Below are positions 18,038 to 27,645 of a stretch of DNA of 64,000 nucleotides, piece after piece. Both the position numbers and the translations under genes were made by a program. The stretch's first letter is position 1. Each line of letters begins with the position of its first letter. This stretch comes from Zhongshania aquatica (lineage in GTDB: Bacteria > Pseudomonadota > Gammaproteobacteria > Pseudomonadales > Spongiibacteraceae). The notes under the pieces are model-generated. The model saw only the letters and a program-made list of their open reading frames with translations. It searched no databases and was not told the origin of the DNA. Location of the stretch: contig NZ_JANZNQ010000010.1 in the NCBI RefSeq assembly GCF_027257955.1, positions 1 through 64,000 of the forward strand, written 5' to 3'.

Positions 18038-18063
18038 GCAAAAAAGGGGCTGAATCACCCCTT
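18038..18063 (-). terminator. argG intrinsic terminator
   Basis: Stem AAGGGG / CCCCTT around an eight-base loop. It lies 15 bases past the argG stop, and a plus-strand A-run gives a U-run on the argG transcript. Confidence 0.8.
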
Positions 18064-18078
18064 GGTACTAAAAAGCAA

Positions 18079-19302
18079 TTACGACAGCTGAGAACGTCCC
18101 TTGTTTGCCGCGATCCGCAGGCGCAGGGCATTTAGCTTAATAAAGCCTTCTGCGTCTTTTTGGTTATATGCACCGGCGTCGTCTTCAAAGGTAGCAATCG
18201 CTTCATCAAACAAAGAGTTATCCGATTTACGACCCACTACGACCACATTCCCCTTATAGAGTTTCAAACGAACTACACCGTTGACGAATTCTTGCGACTC
18301 GTCAATTGCCGCCTGCAGCATACGACGTTCAGGGCTGAACCAATAACCGTTATAGATCAATTTTGCGTAACGCGGCATTAACTCATCTTTCAAATGCGCA
18401 GCTTCGCGATCTAAGGTGATTGATTCTATGGCGCGATGCGCGCGCAGCATGATGGTGCCACCTGGCGTTTCATAACAGCCACGTGACTTCATACCCACGT
18501 AGCGGTTTTCAACTAGATCTAAACGGCCAATACCATTGTCGCCACCCACTTTATTCAAGGCTTCGAGCATAGTCGCTGGACTAAGTGATTCACCGTTTAG
18601 CGTTACCGGATCACCATTTTGGTAGCCAATTTCGATATACGTCGGTGTATCTGGCGCCGCTTCAGGACTCACACTCCAGCGCCACATATCCTCTTCTGGC
18701 TCCCAATATGGGTCTTCCAAATTACCGCCTTCGTAGGAGATGTGCAGCAAGTTAGCATCCATGGAATAAGGCGATTTTTTCTTCTTGCCAGCGAAATCCA
18801 CTGGAATATTGCGCTCCGCACAATAGGCCATCAAGGTCTCACGAGACGTTAAGTTCCACTCACGCCATGGTGCAATAACCTTTATACCGGGTTTAAGTGA
18901 ATAGGCACCCAGCTCAAACCGAACCTGATCGTTACCTTTACCGGTCGCACCATGTGAAATCGCATCAGCACCGGTCTCATTAGCAATCTCGATTAGACGT
19001 TTGGCGATCAACGGGCGAGCAATCGACGTGCCCAATAAGTATTCGCCCTCGTATATGGCATTGGCGCGAAACATGGGGTAAACAAAATCACGTACATATT
19101 CTTCGCGAAGATCATCGATATAAATTTCTTGAACACCCAGCGCTTTCGCTTTCGCGCGAGCAGGTTCGACTTCTTCACCCTGACCTATATCGGCGGTAAA
19201 CGTGACCACCTCGCACTTATAGGTATCCTGTAGCCACCTGACAATAACTGAGGTATCGAGGCCACCTGAATAAGCCAACACAACCTTGTTGATATCCGAC
19301 AT
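18079..19302 (-). CDS. argG: Argininosuccinate synthase
   Basis: 407 residues, the normal length for the type I enzyme, which joins citrulline and aspartate with ATP in arginine synthesis. Seen: N-terminal pyrophosphatase loop [50 protein letters not shown] and [17 protein letters not shown]. The ATG at 19302 is chosen because GGAG lies seven bases upstream; an earlier ATG only adds a nonconserved tail. The gene stands alone, divergent from the polyamine transporter, so arginine and polyamine metabolism are adjacent. Its 5' leader contains a terminator-like hairpin. Confidence 0.97.
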   Translation of the reverse strand: MSDINKVVLAYSGGLDTSVIVRWLQDTYKCEVVTFTADIGQGEEVEPARAKAKALGVQEIYIDDLREEYVRDFVYPMFRANAIYEGEYLLGTSIARPLIAKRLIEIANETGADAISHGATGKGNDQVRFELGAYSLKPGIKVIAPWREWNLTSRETLMAYCAERNIPVDFAGKKKKSPYSMDANLLHISYEGGNLEDPYWEPEEDMWRWSVSPEAAPDTPTYIEIGYQNGDPVTLNGESLSPATMLEALNKVGGDNGIGRLDLVENRYVGMKSRGCYETPGGTIMLRAHRAIESITLDREAAHLKDELMPRYAKLIYNGYWFSPERRMLQAAIDESQEFVNGVVRLKLYKGNVVVVGRKSDNSLFDEAIATFEDDAGAYNQKDAEGFIKLNALRLRIAANKGRSQLS

Positions 19303-19346
19303 TACACACTCCGCTAGATCCCTACAAAACGCCATGTTTGCAGGAT

Positions 19347-19376
19347 GAAAAAAAGACCGCCATTTTACCGGTCTTT
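19347..19376 (-). promoter_or_regulatory. Terminator-like hairpin in the argG leader, possible attenuator
   Basis: On the minus strand AAAGACCG, a nine-base loop, CGGTCTTT and further T residues form an intrinsic-terminator shape about 45 bases before the argG start. No gene lies upstream on that strand, so it must be within the argG leader. A seven-codon frame (MRHGAAA, 19375-19398) ends in the stem. Either an attenuator or the end of a small RNA is possible. Confidence 0.5.
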
Positions 19377-19518
19377 ACGCCGCCGCGCCATGCCGCATTG
19401 AAACACGACAAATATACCTAAAATCAATTGAAATACGGTGCATTAAAGCTATTGACGTGGGGGCCGGCAGCGGAAAAAATAGCGGCAATCGCAAATCGCC
19501 ACGGAAGCCACCCAAGCA

Positions 19519-20601
19519 GTGTTAGAAATCATTGATGTTTCGCGCAGGTTTGGCGACTTCGTCGCTTTAGACAAAGTAAGTTTGCACATTCAAGCGGGCG
19601 AATTTTTTACCTTACTTGGCCCATCCGGCTGCGGTAAAACGACGCTACTTCGGCTTATTGCCGGATTTGACCATGTGGACGAGGGCGAAATTTTACTCGA
19701 CGGCAAATCCCTGACAGCTCTGACACCAGAGCAACGTCCAGTGCACACTGTTTTCCAAAACTACGCCTTGTTTCCGCATATGACCGTGGCAGAAAATATC
19801 GCCTTTCCGCTGCGCATGGCCAAAACTGCCAAACCTGTCATCGATCTAATGGTGCGCGAGATCCTCGAAGACGTGCGCCTCCCCGACAAAGCAAACCATT
19901 ACCCAAATGAGCTATCCGGTGGCCAAAAGCAGCGTATCGCCATCGCTCGGGCTTTGGTAAACAGGCCCAGACTGCTACTTTTAGATGAGCCACTGTCAGC
20001 CCTAGACGCGAAATTGCGCGAGCAAATGCAAATTGAGTTGATCAATCTGCAAAAGGAAGTTGGCATTACATTCGTCTACGTTACCCATGACCAAGGTGAA
20101 GCGCTGGCACTATCTCACCGGATCGCGGTGATGAATAAAGGAGAAATTAGCCAAATAGACGAGCCATCAGTGCTCTACAGCTGTCCCGACAACCGTTTTG
20201 TCGCGGACTTTATTGGCCAATGTAACTTACTCGACGCCACAGTCATCAGCGTCGGCGGTCGACATTTACGGATCGCCATTAACGGCCTTGGCGAACTAGA
20301 CGTTTGCCCAAACCCTGAAATCGATTTCGCTGAAGGCGACTCCTGCGCACTTACCCTACGCCCGGAAAAAATTCGCCTGGCGGCCACATTGACCAAAGAA
20401 GATGACGAAGTCCTTTTTAGCGGTAAAGTGCATGACATGCTGTATTTAGGCGACGTCACGGTTTACATCATCGAACTTGCCAGCGGCGTTTTAATTGAGG
20501 CCATGCTCGCCAATGACGCACCCGGTCGCACACGCTTATTTGATACCGATGATGCAGTACAAATTGCATGGCGCACCGACGCCGGCCACTTGGTGCCGTA
20601 G
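19519..20601 (+). CDS. potA: Polyamine ABC transporter ATP-binding protein
   Basis: 360 residues. Walker A GPSGCGKTT, Q-loop VFQNYALFPH, signature LSGGQKQRIA, Walker B LLLLDEPLSALD, switch histidine in VTHDQ, and a C-terminal TOBE domain about 280-355. The length and HTVFQNYALFPHMTVAENI run are characteristic of PotA/PotG. It powers spermidine or putrescine import. The start is GTG at 19519, weakly supported by a GGAAG site 12 bases upstream. First gene of potABCD, with only 3 bases to potB. Confidence 0.93.
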   Translation: MLEIIDVSRRFGDFVALDKVSLHIQAGEFFTLLGPSGCGKTTLLRLIAGFDHVDEGEILLDGKSLTALTPEQRPVHTVFQNYALFPHMTVAENIAFPLRMAKTAKPVIDLMVREILEDVRLPDKANHYPNELSGGQKQRIAIARALVNRPRLLLLDEPLSALDAKLREQMQIELINLQKEVGITFVYVTHDQGEALALSHRIAVMNKGEISQIDEPSVLYSCPDNRFVADFIGQCNLLDATVISVGGRHLRIAINGLGELDVCPNPEIDFAEGDSCALTLRPEKIRLAATLTKEDDEVLFSGKVHDMLYLGDVTVYIIELASGVLIEAMLANDAPGRTRLFDTDDAVQIAWRTDAGHLVP

Positions 20602-20604
20602 CCA

Positions 20605-21531
20605 GTGAGCGCACTTAGCAAGAAAGCCCTTATCCGCGCTGAACGACTGAGCAGCCTGCTGCTATCACTCCCGCCCGGACTTTATCTTCTGCTGTTTTTT
20701 GCCGTCCCGAGCTTGATGATGCTGTTCGCCTCATTTCGCTACTCAGGTGAGTATGGTGGTTTAGCGCCGTGGTATTACATTGAGGATGGCGGCTTTACAC
20801 TCGACCTAACCCTGGAGAACTGGCGGCGGCTATTCGAAACAGAGATTTACTTAAGCCTGCTAATTAAATCACTGACGTACGCACTACTAACCACCTTGAT
20901 ATGCGTACTGATGGCTTACCCACTTGCGCTGATGATTGCCCGGAGCAGCAAGCGCTATCGAGATTTATTGCTGCTATTGGTGATACTCCCTTTCTGGAGT
21001 AATTTCCTAGTACGGATTTACGCTTGGATGATCATATTCAGCCCTCAGGGCGCACTTACTGCAGCGTTGAACGTCGTTACCAGCGCCCTCGGGCTAGAAC
21101 CGATTTCACTGATGTTCAGCAGCACAGCTGTCATTACCTGCCTTGTTTACGTGCACTTGCCCTTTATGATTTTGCCCTTGTATGCAAACCTTGAGAAGCA
21201 CGATAACCGCTTACTTGACGCCGCCCAAGACCTCGGCGCCAATCGTTTCCAGTGCTTTTGGCTGATCACTTGGCCGCTATCCTTGCCCGGCATTTACGCC
21301 GGCGCGGTCTTAGTATTTATTCCCTCTCTGGGCATTTTCGCCATCCCCGACCTACTCGGCGGGACCAATGGCATCATGATTGGTAATGTAATCAAACAAC
21401 AATTTGTCGAATCCCGCGATTGGCCGTTTGGCAGTGTGCTGTCATTAGTACTAACAGCAATAACACTGCTTTTAGTTCTTCTTGCCGCCAAACTTGGCCG
21501 CCCAGCAGGAGAAGACAATGGTAAAAAATAG
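20605..21531 (+). CDS. potB: Polyamine ABC transporter permease
   Basis: 308 residues with six hydrophobic helices and the EAA loop (LLDAAQDLGANRFQCFWLIT) that docks to the ATPase. PotB/PotH family. GTG start. Its last 14 bases overlap the start of potC. Supplies one half of the inner-membrane channel for putrescine or spermidine. Confidence 0.92.
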   Translation: MSALSKKALIRAERLSSLLLSLPPGLYLLLFFAVPSLMMLFASFRYSGEYGGLAPWYYIEDGGFTLDLTLENWRRLFETEIYLSLLIKSLTYALLTTLICVLMAYPLALMIARSSKRYRDLLLLLVILPFWSNFLVRIYAWMIIFSPQGALTAALNVVTSALGLEPISLMFSSTAVITCLVYVHLPFMILPLYANLEKHDNRLLDAAQDLGANRFQCFWLITWPLSLPGIYAGAVLVFIPSLGIFAIPDLLGGTNGIMIGNVIKQQFVESRDWPFGSVLSLVLTAITLLLVLLAAKLGRPAGEDNGKK

Positions 21532-22300
21532 CGCTTACCCCAGCAAGGCATTGATCAGCGCTGGCACATTAGTCTATTTATTTTTATACCTACCGTTGGT
21601 TGTGGTTGTGCTCTTTTCCTTTAACGATTCAAAGCTCAATGCCGAATGGGTAGGCTTTACGTGGAAGTGGTATGAAAAACTCTTCCAAAATGGCGAAATT
21701 CTTCACGCAGCGGCAAACTCGCTAATAATTGCCACCATTAGCGCCTTACTTGCCACCGTACTCGGCACCCTAGCCGGACTCGCTATCCACCGTTTCCGGC
21801 AAAAGTGGCTGTCTGCTCTGGTACTTGGCCCCATTGCAATGCCAGATATTTTGATCGGCGTTAGCCTGCTCCTTATGTTTATTCTTTTTAACGTCACTCT
21901 TGGCATGACATCAATTATTCTTGCCCATGTTAGTTTTTGTATCGGCTTTGTTGCCTTGGCGGTTCAGTCCAGACTTTCCGGCATGGATCAAAGCTTGGTG
22001 GAAGCCGCCCGCGACTTAGGGGCGTTACCAACGCAAGCCTTTCGCCTCGTCACTCTGCCGCTTTTAAAGCCCGGCATTATTGCTGGCGGCATGATGGCAT
22101 TTACACTTTCTATTGACGATTTTGTAATTACGTTTTTTACTGCAGGCGTCGGCAGCTCGACGTTGCCACTGGAGATTTATTCCATGGTAAAAATTGCTGT
22201 TACGCCTGAAGTGAACGCGGTGTCGACCCTGCTTATGCTGGTCACATTAATTATCATCACCGCGCTGTCCCGAATCTCACCCATGGTGTTGAGACAATAA
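21518..22300 (+). CDS. potC: Polyamine ABC transporter permease
   Basis: 260 residues from the ATG at 21518, supported by an AGGAG site 7 bases upstream inside the end of potB. Six hydrophobic helices; EAA motif LVEAARDLGALPTQAFRLVT; conserved SIDDFVITFF. PotC/PotI family, second half of the channel. Confidence 0.92.
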   Translation: MVKNSAYPSKALISAGTLVYLFLYLPLVVVVLFSFNDSKLNAEWVGFTWKWYEKLFQNGEILHAAANSLIIATISALLATVLGTLAGLAIHRFRQKWLSALVLGPIAMPDILIGVSLLLMFILFNVTLGMTSIILAHVSFCIGFVALAVQSRLSGMDQSLVEAARDLGALPTQAFRLVTLPLLKPGIIAGGMMAFTLSIDDFVITFFTAGVGSSTLPLEIYSMVKIAVTPEVNAVSTLLMLVTLIIITALSRISPMVLRQ

Positions 22301-22342
22301 GCCGCTATAACCTTTACCCAACCCTTTACAAAGGATGCTACC

Positions 22343-23401
22343 GTGAAAAAGATACTGTGCTGTTTTGTGCTGTGCGTTTCGCAAATTGCTATGGCTGAGA
22401 AAGCATTACATTTATTCAACTGGAACGACTATATTGCCGAAGATACCGTCACGCGTTTTGAAGAACAATGTGGCTGTAAAGTAGTACAGGATTACTTCTC
22501 TGCCACCGAAGAAATGATGGCAAAACTACTCGCCGGTGCCGGCGACTACGATGTGGTGATACCAACTCAAAACGCAGTGGAGGCCTTAATCAAGCAAGAC
22601 TTCTTACTACCACTAGACAAGAGCAAGCTAAGCAATCTGGGTAACACCGCGAAAGGCTTTTTAGACAAAGCTTACGATCCGGGTAATGTGTATTCACTGC
22701 CTTACGCCTTTACCACAACTTTAGTTGGTTACAACGAAGAAAAAATAGCAGAGTTGGGCATAAATCCAAGCGACTGGTCTATTATTTTCGATCCAACGGT
22801 ATTGGCAAAGATCAAAGGCAAAGTCACCGTTATGGATGATTCAGAGGAGCTGTTCGGCGCTGCACTGAAATACCTCGGCTACTCCATAAACGATAACGAT
22901 GAAAAACACCTAAAAGAAGCTCAGGCGGTCATCCTGAAAGCCAAACCTTACTGGGCAGCCTTCAATTCATCTAGCTATATCAAGGAACTCACCGTTGGTA
23001 ATATATGGGTCGCACACGGCTACTCCAGCGATATGTTCCAAGCCCGCGCAGATGCAGCAGAAGCCGGTCGCGACTTTAGCGTCAACTTTGTACTACCTAA
23101 GCAAGGTGCCGTTTTGGCGTTAGACAATATGGTCATTCCGAAAAAAGCGCGCGATCCTGAGCTAGCCCTGCAATTCATCAACTTTATGATGGCGCCAGAA
23201 AATGCCGCCGAGCTGACCAATGTCGTTGGCACAGGCAATCCAAACGCGGCTGCAACACCCTTTATTGAACCTGAGATTTTGAAAATCTCCGCCATTTTCC
23301 CCAATGACGAGGTTCAAAAGAGCTTAGAAACCGTTAGTGCGCGCAACGCTAAACAACGCCGCCTAATTAACAAACTATGGACAGAAATCAAAGTTCGCTA
23401 A
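22343..23401 (+). CDS. potD: Polyamine-binding periplasmic protein
   Basis: 352 residues. Cleavable signal peptide ending near QIAMA. The mature start KALHLFNWNDYIAEDT is the classic PotD/PotF opening, with acidic and aromatic ligand residues, then GDYDVVIPT, SLPYAFTTTLVGYN, WVAHGYSSDM and FINFMMAPENAAE. GTG start with AAAGGATG upstream. Delivers putrescine or spermidine to PotBC; which polyamine cannot be told by eye. Confidence 0.93.
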   Translation: MKKILCCFVLCVSQIAMAEKALHLFNWNDYIAEDTVTRFEEQCGCKVVQDYFSATEEMMAKLLAGAGDYDVVIPTQNAVEALIKQDFLLPLDKSKLSNLGNTAKGFLDKAYDPGNVYSLPYAFTTTLVGYNEEKIAELGINPSDWSIIFDPTVLAKIKGKVTVMDDSEELFGAALKYLGYSINDNDEKHLKEAQAVILKAKPYWAAFNSSSYIKELTVGNIWVAHGYSSDMFQARADAAEAGRDFSVNFVLPKQGAVLALDNMVIPKKARDPELALQFINFMMAPENAAELTNVVGTGNPNAAATPFIEPEILKISAIFPNDEVQKSLETVSARNAKQRRLINKLWTEIKVR

Positions 23402-23454
23402 ACAAGTAGGAAAGCCTACTTTGCATAATTGTTGACATGCTCTATGCTTGGAAT

Positions 23455-23476
23455 GGGCGCACCAGAAGGTGCGCCC
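23455..23476 (+). terminator. Hairpin after potD
   Basis: Perfect nine-base stem GGGCGCACC / GGTGCGCCC with AGAA loop, 54 bases past potD. No strong U-run follows, so it may be a processing or stability hairpin, not a full terminator. Confidence 0.55.
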
Positions 23477-23523
23477 AGCTTAAAACTGCTTTTACACTCT
23501 TCATCTTGAAAAGGATTTTTACG

Positions 23524-23799
23524 ATGAAATACTTTCTATTAGCACTGCTTTTATCCCTCCCCTTTATCAATGCTAGCTTCGCACTGGACGTCAACACCGC
23601 CACCGCCGAAGAACTGCAAACCTTAAAAGGGGTTGGCCCCAAACGCGCAGAAGCCATTATTCGCTACCGCGAAGAAAACGGCCCCATCGATTCCGCCGAA
23701 AAACTCATGAGCGTACCGGGCGTTGGTGCCAGTATCATTACCTCAAATAGCGAAGAATTAACATTTAGCGCCAGTAAAACGGCAAGCTCACCCAAGTAA
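23524..23799 (+). CDS. Secreted ComEA-like helix-hairpin-helix protein
   Basis: 91 residues. Signal peptide (KYFLLALLLSLPFINASFA), then a ComEA-type double helix-hairpin-helix: DVNTATAEELQTLKGVGPKRAEAIIRY and LMSVPGVGASII. This small periplasmic form is widespread in gammaproteobacteria and is assumed to bind DNA without sequence specificity; a role in DNA uptake is possible but unproven. ATG at 23524 chosen for its AAAAGGA site. Terminator follows. Confidence 0.85.
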   Translation: MKYFLLALLLSLPFINASFALDVNTATAEELQTLKGVGPKRAEAIIRYREENGPIDSAEKLMSVPGVGASIITSNSEELTFSASKTASSPK

Positions 23800-23814
23800 T
23801 CTTGCTAGACCGGT

Positions 23815-23850
23815 ATAAACACCTGCCGCGCCATCGTGACAGGTGTTTAT
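23815..23850 (+). terminator. Hairpin after the ComEA-like gene
   Basis: Eleven-base perfect stem ATAAACACCTG / CAGGTGTTTAT with a 14-base loop, 15 bases after the stop codon. Its AT-rich base ends in TTTAT, consistent with intrinsic termination. Confidence 0.7.
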
Positions 23851-23947
23851 GCCCCCCTCAAATTCCTGTAGCATTCTCCGCCAGACATCACGCCTCCGAA
23901 ACCGGCTCAAATAGGCCGCTCAGCGGACGCTAGCATTAAGGCGAAAC

Positions 23948-24982
23948 ATGCAAACCCTAGAAATAACCCGCCCCGACGACTGGCATATTCATTTACGAGA
24001 CGGGGAGGTATTAACTCATACCGTCGCAGACGCCAGCCGCTATTTTGGCCGCGTCATTGTCATGCCCAACCTAACTCCGCCCGTGCGCAATCTCGCTGAA
24101 GCGAAAGATTACAAACAGCGCATTGAAGACGCGCTACCAATCGCAGGCCACAAGCTGCAGCCCTTAATGGTGCTGTATCTTACTGACAATACCCAGCCCG
24201 AAGATATTGCGGCAGCGGCAGCATCCGACGTAGTTTACGCAGCAAAACTCTATCCCGCCGGCGCAACCACTAATTCAGATTCAGGCGTCACAAGTATTAA
24301 AAAGCTCTACCCCGTGCTCGAAAGTATGGAAAAGCACGGCTTGCCGCTACTTGTTCACGGTGAGGTCACCGACTCTGATATTGATATTTTTGATCGCGAG
24401 GCCCGATTCATCGACCGCTACTTGCGTCAAATAAGTAAACAATTCCCGGCACTAAAGTTAGTGCTCGAACATATCACCACCTCAGATGCTGCGCAGTTTG
24501 TCACTGAGTCATCTGACAATATTGCAGCAACGATTACCGCGCATCACTTACTGTACAATCGCAATCACATGCTGGCAGGTGGTATTCGCCCACATTATTA
24601 CTGCCTTCCGATCCTCAAGCGAAACACCCACCAGCAAGCACTTATCACCGCCGCAACATCGGGCAGCCCAAAGTTTTTCTTAGGCACCGACTCCGCGCCC
24701 CACGCGCGCCACCGCAAGGAAACCAGCTGCGGCTGTGCTGGCTGCTATACCGCGTACGCCGCCATTGAATTATATGCGGAAGCGTTTGAAACAGCAGGAA
24801 AGCTGGAGAAACTAGAGGCCTTTGCCAGCTTCTACGGCCCCGACTTTTATGGCCTGTCCAGAAACAAGGACACCATTATTTTACAGAAGAACAGCTGGAC
24901 CGCACCGGAGCAACTTCCGCTTGGCCCAGACACAATTTACCCTCTGCGTGGCGGTGAGCAAGTACACTGGCAGGTAGCCTGA
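23948..24982 (+). CDS. pyrC: Dihydroorotase, class II
   Basis: 344 residues, the usual size of the E. coli PyrC type. Zinc ligands H13 and H15 in [10 protein letters not shown], the carbamylated lysine in [23 protein letters not shown] and [10 protein letters not shown]. It catalyses ring closure of carbamoyl aspartate to dihydroorotate in pyrimidine synthesis. Followed 7 bases later by rnt, an arrangement common in marine gammaproteobacteria. Confidence 0.96.
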   Translation: MQTLEITRPDDWHIHLRDGEVLTHTVADASRYFGRVIVMPNLTPPVRNLAEAKDYKQRIEDALPIAGHKLQPLMVLYLTDNTQPEDIAAAAASDVVYAAKLYPAGATTNSDSGVTSIKKLYPVLESMEKHGLPLLVHGEVTDSDIDIFDREARFIDRYLRQISKQFPALKLVLEHITTSDAAQFVTESSDNIAATITAHHLLYNRNHMLAGGIRPHYYCLPILKRNTHQQALITAATSGSPKFFLGTDSAPHARHRKETSCGCAGCYTAYAAIELYAEAFETAGKLEKLEAFASFYGPDFYGLSRNKDTIILQKNSWTAPEQLPLGPDTIYPLRGGEQVHWQVA

Positions 24983-24989
24983 GACAACT

Positions 24990-25622
24990 ATGGACTTAAG
25001 CGATGAAAAATCGATGATCGCACAACGCTTCCGAGGCTTCCTACCCGTCGTTATTGACGTTGAAACCGGTGGTTTTAACTGTCAGACAGACGCGGTACTG
25101 GAAATCGCAGCCACGTTTTTGCGCATGGATGACTCCGGCCAGCTAGAACCCGACGACACAATTAGTTACAACGTCGAACCCTTCGAGGGCGCAAATTTAG
25201 AACCCGCTGCTCTTGAATTTACAGGCATCGATCCCCATAACCCACTACGACAGGCACAAAAAGAAGTGACTGTTATGGGCGAGTTGATGAAGCGAATTCG
25301 CCAGCAAGTGAAGGCTAATGGGTGCACCCGAGCGGTGCTGGTGGGACATAATGCGCACTTTGATCTCGGCTTTGTTTTGGCCGCCATCGAGCGCAGCAAC
25401 ATTAAACGCAATCCTTTCCACCCCTTTTCGGTAATGGATACAGCCAGCCTTTCTGGGCTCGCCTATGGCCACACCGTGTTAGCTAGAGCTTGCCAATTAG
25501 CTGATATCGACTTCGACAACAGTGAGGCCCACAGCGCCGCTTACGATGCCTTTAAAACGGCCGAGTTGTTCTGCGAGATCGTCAATCGCTGGCAACAGCT
25601 AGGAGGCTGGCGTTGGCCCTGA
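24990..25622 (+). CDS. rnt: Ribonuclease T
   Basis: 210 residues. DEDDh exonuclease motifs: VVIDVETGGF (D, E), VGHNAHFDLGF (D) and HSAAYDAFKTAEL (H, D). RNase T trims tRNA and other stable RNA 3' ends as a dimer. Probably co-transcribed with pyrC. Confidence 0.95.
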   Translation: MDLSDEKSMIAQRFRGFLPVVIDVETGGFNCQTDAVLEIAATFLRMDDSGQLEPDDTISYNVEPFEGANLEPAALEFTGIDPHNPLRQAQKEVTVMGELMKRIRQQVKANGCTRAVLVGHNAHFDLGFVLAAIERSNIKRNPFHPFSVMDTASLSGLAYGHTVLARACQLADIDFDNSEAHSAAYDAFKTAELFCEIVNRWQQLGGWRWP

Positions 25623-25734
25623 TTTTGCTGCGTTAATTCACGACGAACCGTGAAGATGTAAGCGAAACATCATACAAATCAGGTACAACACTGAACAACT
25701 TTACAACACAAAACCATACTCAGGAGAGAATCAC

Positions 25735-26316
25735 ATGGCTTTTGAACTACCCGCACTACCCTATGCAAAAGACGCGCTAGAACCACACATTTCTGCCGAA
25801 ACACTCGATTTCCATCACGGCAAACACCACAACGCTTACGTGACCAAGCTCAACGAATTGGTACCTGGCAGCGAATTTGAAGGTAAATCACTCGAAGAAA
25901 TAATCAAAACTTCTAGCGGTGTATTGTTCAATCAAGCAGCCCAAGTATGGAACCACACGTTCTACTGGAATAGCCTGAGCCCAAATGGCGGCGGCGCACC
26001 AAGTGGTGACTTGGCAGCAGCAATTGATAAAGCCTTTGGTTCTTTTGAAGAATTCAAAACTGCGTTTAATGGCAAAGCCGTTGGCAACTTCGGTTCTGGC
26101 TGGACATGGTTGGTTAAAAACACCGATGGTAGCCTAGAAATCGTCAACACCGACGACGCCGACACCCCAATCGCACGCGACGGTCAAACGCCGTTGTTTA
26201 CTGCAGATGTTTGGGAACACGCGTATTACATCGACTACCGCAATGCTCGCCCAAAATACTTAGAAGGTTTTTGGAACCTAGTTAACTGGGAATTTGCAGC
26301 GGCAAACTTTGCATAA
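25735..26316 (+). CDS. sodB: Superoxide dismutase, iron type
   Basis: 193 residues. Metal ligands H27 (DFHHGKHH), H in QVWNHTFYW, and D/H in DVWEHAYYIDY. Glutamine immediately before VWNHTFYW and the overall sequence favour the Fe enzyme. Cytoplasmic, no signal peptide. Followed by a strong terminator and facing the peroxiredoxin gene, so two oxidative-stress enzymes are convergent neighbours. Confidence 0.95.
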   Translation: MAFELPALPYAKDALEPHISAETLDFHHGKHHNAYVTKLNELVPGSEFEGKSLEEIIKTSSGVLFNQAAQVWNHTFYWNSLSPNGGGAPSGDLAAAIDKAFGSFEEFKTAFNGKAVGNFGSGWTWLVKNTDGSLEIVNTDDADTPIARDGQTPLFTADVWEHAYYIDYRNARPKYLEGFWNLVNWEFAAANFA

Positions 26317-26342
26317 TTTAGCAATTCGCTAAAATGTCGTTT

Positions 26343-26369
26343 AAAACCCCGCTGATGCGGGGTTTTTTT
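26343..26369 (+). terminator. sodB intrinsic terminator
   Basis: Stem AAAACCCCGC / GCGGGGTTTT with TGAT loop followed by a continuous T-run. Textbook intrinsic terminator. Confidence 0.93.
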
Positions 26370-26420
26370 ATGGATGCCGAAAACAATAACGCTAATGAAA
26401 AAACCTTTAAGTCAGCCATA

Positions 26421-26453
26421 AAAAAACCCGCGCCACCTTTCAGCAAGCGCGGG
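26421..26453 (-). terminator. Peroxiredoxin gene terminator
   Basis: Stem CCCGCGC / GCGCGGG with a 13-base loop. The plus-strand run of A at 26421-26426 becomes the U-run for the minus-strand transcript. Confidence 0.85.
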
Positions 26454-26473
26454 CCTTTTAGGATTGCTCTAAC

Positions 26474-27076
26474 TTATAGCTTGTCAGAGTTCTCAGCTAG
26501 GTATGCAGCAACACCGTCTGGTGATGCGTTCATGCCTTTGTCGCCTTTATTCCAGCCAGCTGGGCAAACTTCGCCATGCTCTTCGTGGAACTGAAGTGCT
26601 TCAACCAAACGCACTAACTCATCAACGTTGCGGCCAAGTGGCAGATCGTTAACTAACTGCGAACGTACCAAACCTTCTTTATCAATTAAGAAAGCACCGC
26701 GGAAAGCAACGCCGCCTTCTGCTTCTACGTCGTAGGCACGGCAAATATCGTGACGAACGTCGGCAGCCATAGTGTAAGTAACAGGACCAATGCCGCCATC
26801 TTTAATAGCCGTGTTGCGCCACGCGTTGTGAGTGAATTGTGAGTCGATAGACACACTGATCACCTCAACACCCAGCTCACGGAATTTATCCATGCGGTGA
26901 TCTAATGCGATCAGCTCTGAGGGGCAAACGAATGTGAAATCAAGCGGGTAGAAAAACAGCAATGCATACTTGCCTTTAGCCGCTTCGCTCAAAGTAAAGC
27001 TATCAACAATTTCGCCAGTACCCAGTACTGCCGCGCATGTGAAGTCTGGAGCTGGCTTGCCTACGAGAACGCCCAT
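26474..27076 (-). CDS. Typical 2-Cys peroxiredoxin (AhpC/Prx1 type)
   Basis: 200 residues. Peroxidatic C51 in DFTFVCPSE and resolving C171 in GEVCPAGW define a typical 2-Cys peroxiredoxin reducing hydrogen peroxide and alkyl hydroperoxides. ATG at 27076 chosen because an AGAGGTG ribosome binding site precedes it; a GTG three codons earlier is less likely. No AhpF is next to it, so a thioredoxin or other reductase probably serves it. Confidence 0.93.
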   Translation of the reverse strand: MGVLVGKPAPDFTCAAVLGTGEIVDSFTLSEAAKGKYALLFFYPLDFTFVCPSELIALDHRMDKFRELGVEVISVSIDSQFTHNAWRNTAIKDGGIGPVTYTMAADVRHDICRAYDVEAEGGVAFRGAFLIDKEGLVRSQLVNDLPLGRNVDELVRLVEALQFHEEHGEVCPAGWNKGDKGMNASPDGVAAYLAENSDKL

Positions 27077-27252
27077 GTAATACACCTCTGATTAATGGTT
27101 AAAATAAGTTAAGTGAACGACAAAAAATGCCGTAAAAACATGATTCAGGACAGCAATCATACACGCCGTCCCCGCCCAATCCCATTGAATTTTATTATCG
27201 CCATCATAGCTACGCACTATTAAAGCAACATCGGAAAAATCACAAAACCCAA

Positions 27253-27281
27253 TTGACACGCATTCTCATTTGCATTATCGT
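27253..27281 (+). promoter_or_regulatory. bfd promoter overlapped by a Fur-box-like sequence
   Basis: TTGACA at 27253 and TATCGT at 27276 with 17-base spacing form a sigma-70-type promoter. On the minus strand 27260-27279 reads GATAAT, GCAAAT, GAGAAT in three successive hexamers, like the repeated-hexamer Fur box. Iron repression of bfd is the expected arrangement. Confidence 0.55.
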
Positions 27282-27319
27282 TGCCATTCAATTTCACACA
27301 CACTGAGATTCAAAATAGC

Positions 27320-27517
27320 ATGTACGTTTGTCTCTGCAAGGGTATCACCGATACGCATATCCGCGACGCGGTAGATGCTGGCGCTGGCAGCTTCCGCGAA
27401 GTCCGTCGTGCTCTTGAATTAGCCAGCCAATGCGGCAAGTGTGGCTCACTAGCTCGTGAAATTTACGATAGCTATCTCAATAGCTACGATGAAAACCTGT
27501 GTTATGCGGCGGCGTAA
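27320..27517 (+). CDS. bfd: Bacterioferritin-associated ferredoxin
   Basis: 65 residues from the ATG at 27320. Cysteines C4, C6, C38 and C41 match the CxC-x31-CxxC pattern of the [2Fe-2S] Bfd fold. Bfd reduces ferric iron stored in bacterioferritin, and bfr lies 128 bases downstream. A longer reading from 27281 adds nonconserved residues. A Fur-like promoter precedes it. Confidence 0.94.
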   Translation: MYVCLCKGITDTHIRDAVDAGAGSFREVRRALELASQCGKCGSLAREIYDSYLNSYDENLCYAAA

Positions 27518-27645
27518 CGCAACTGATAACGATTAGCTTTCTATTTATCTTAAACCTTGAAAATCAATCACTTACCTTGACTTTCCGTTAGTGGCGTGTG
27601 CACACTTAGGCTTCGCAAACTGCTAATCGCAAAAGGACAGCAAGC

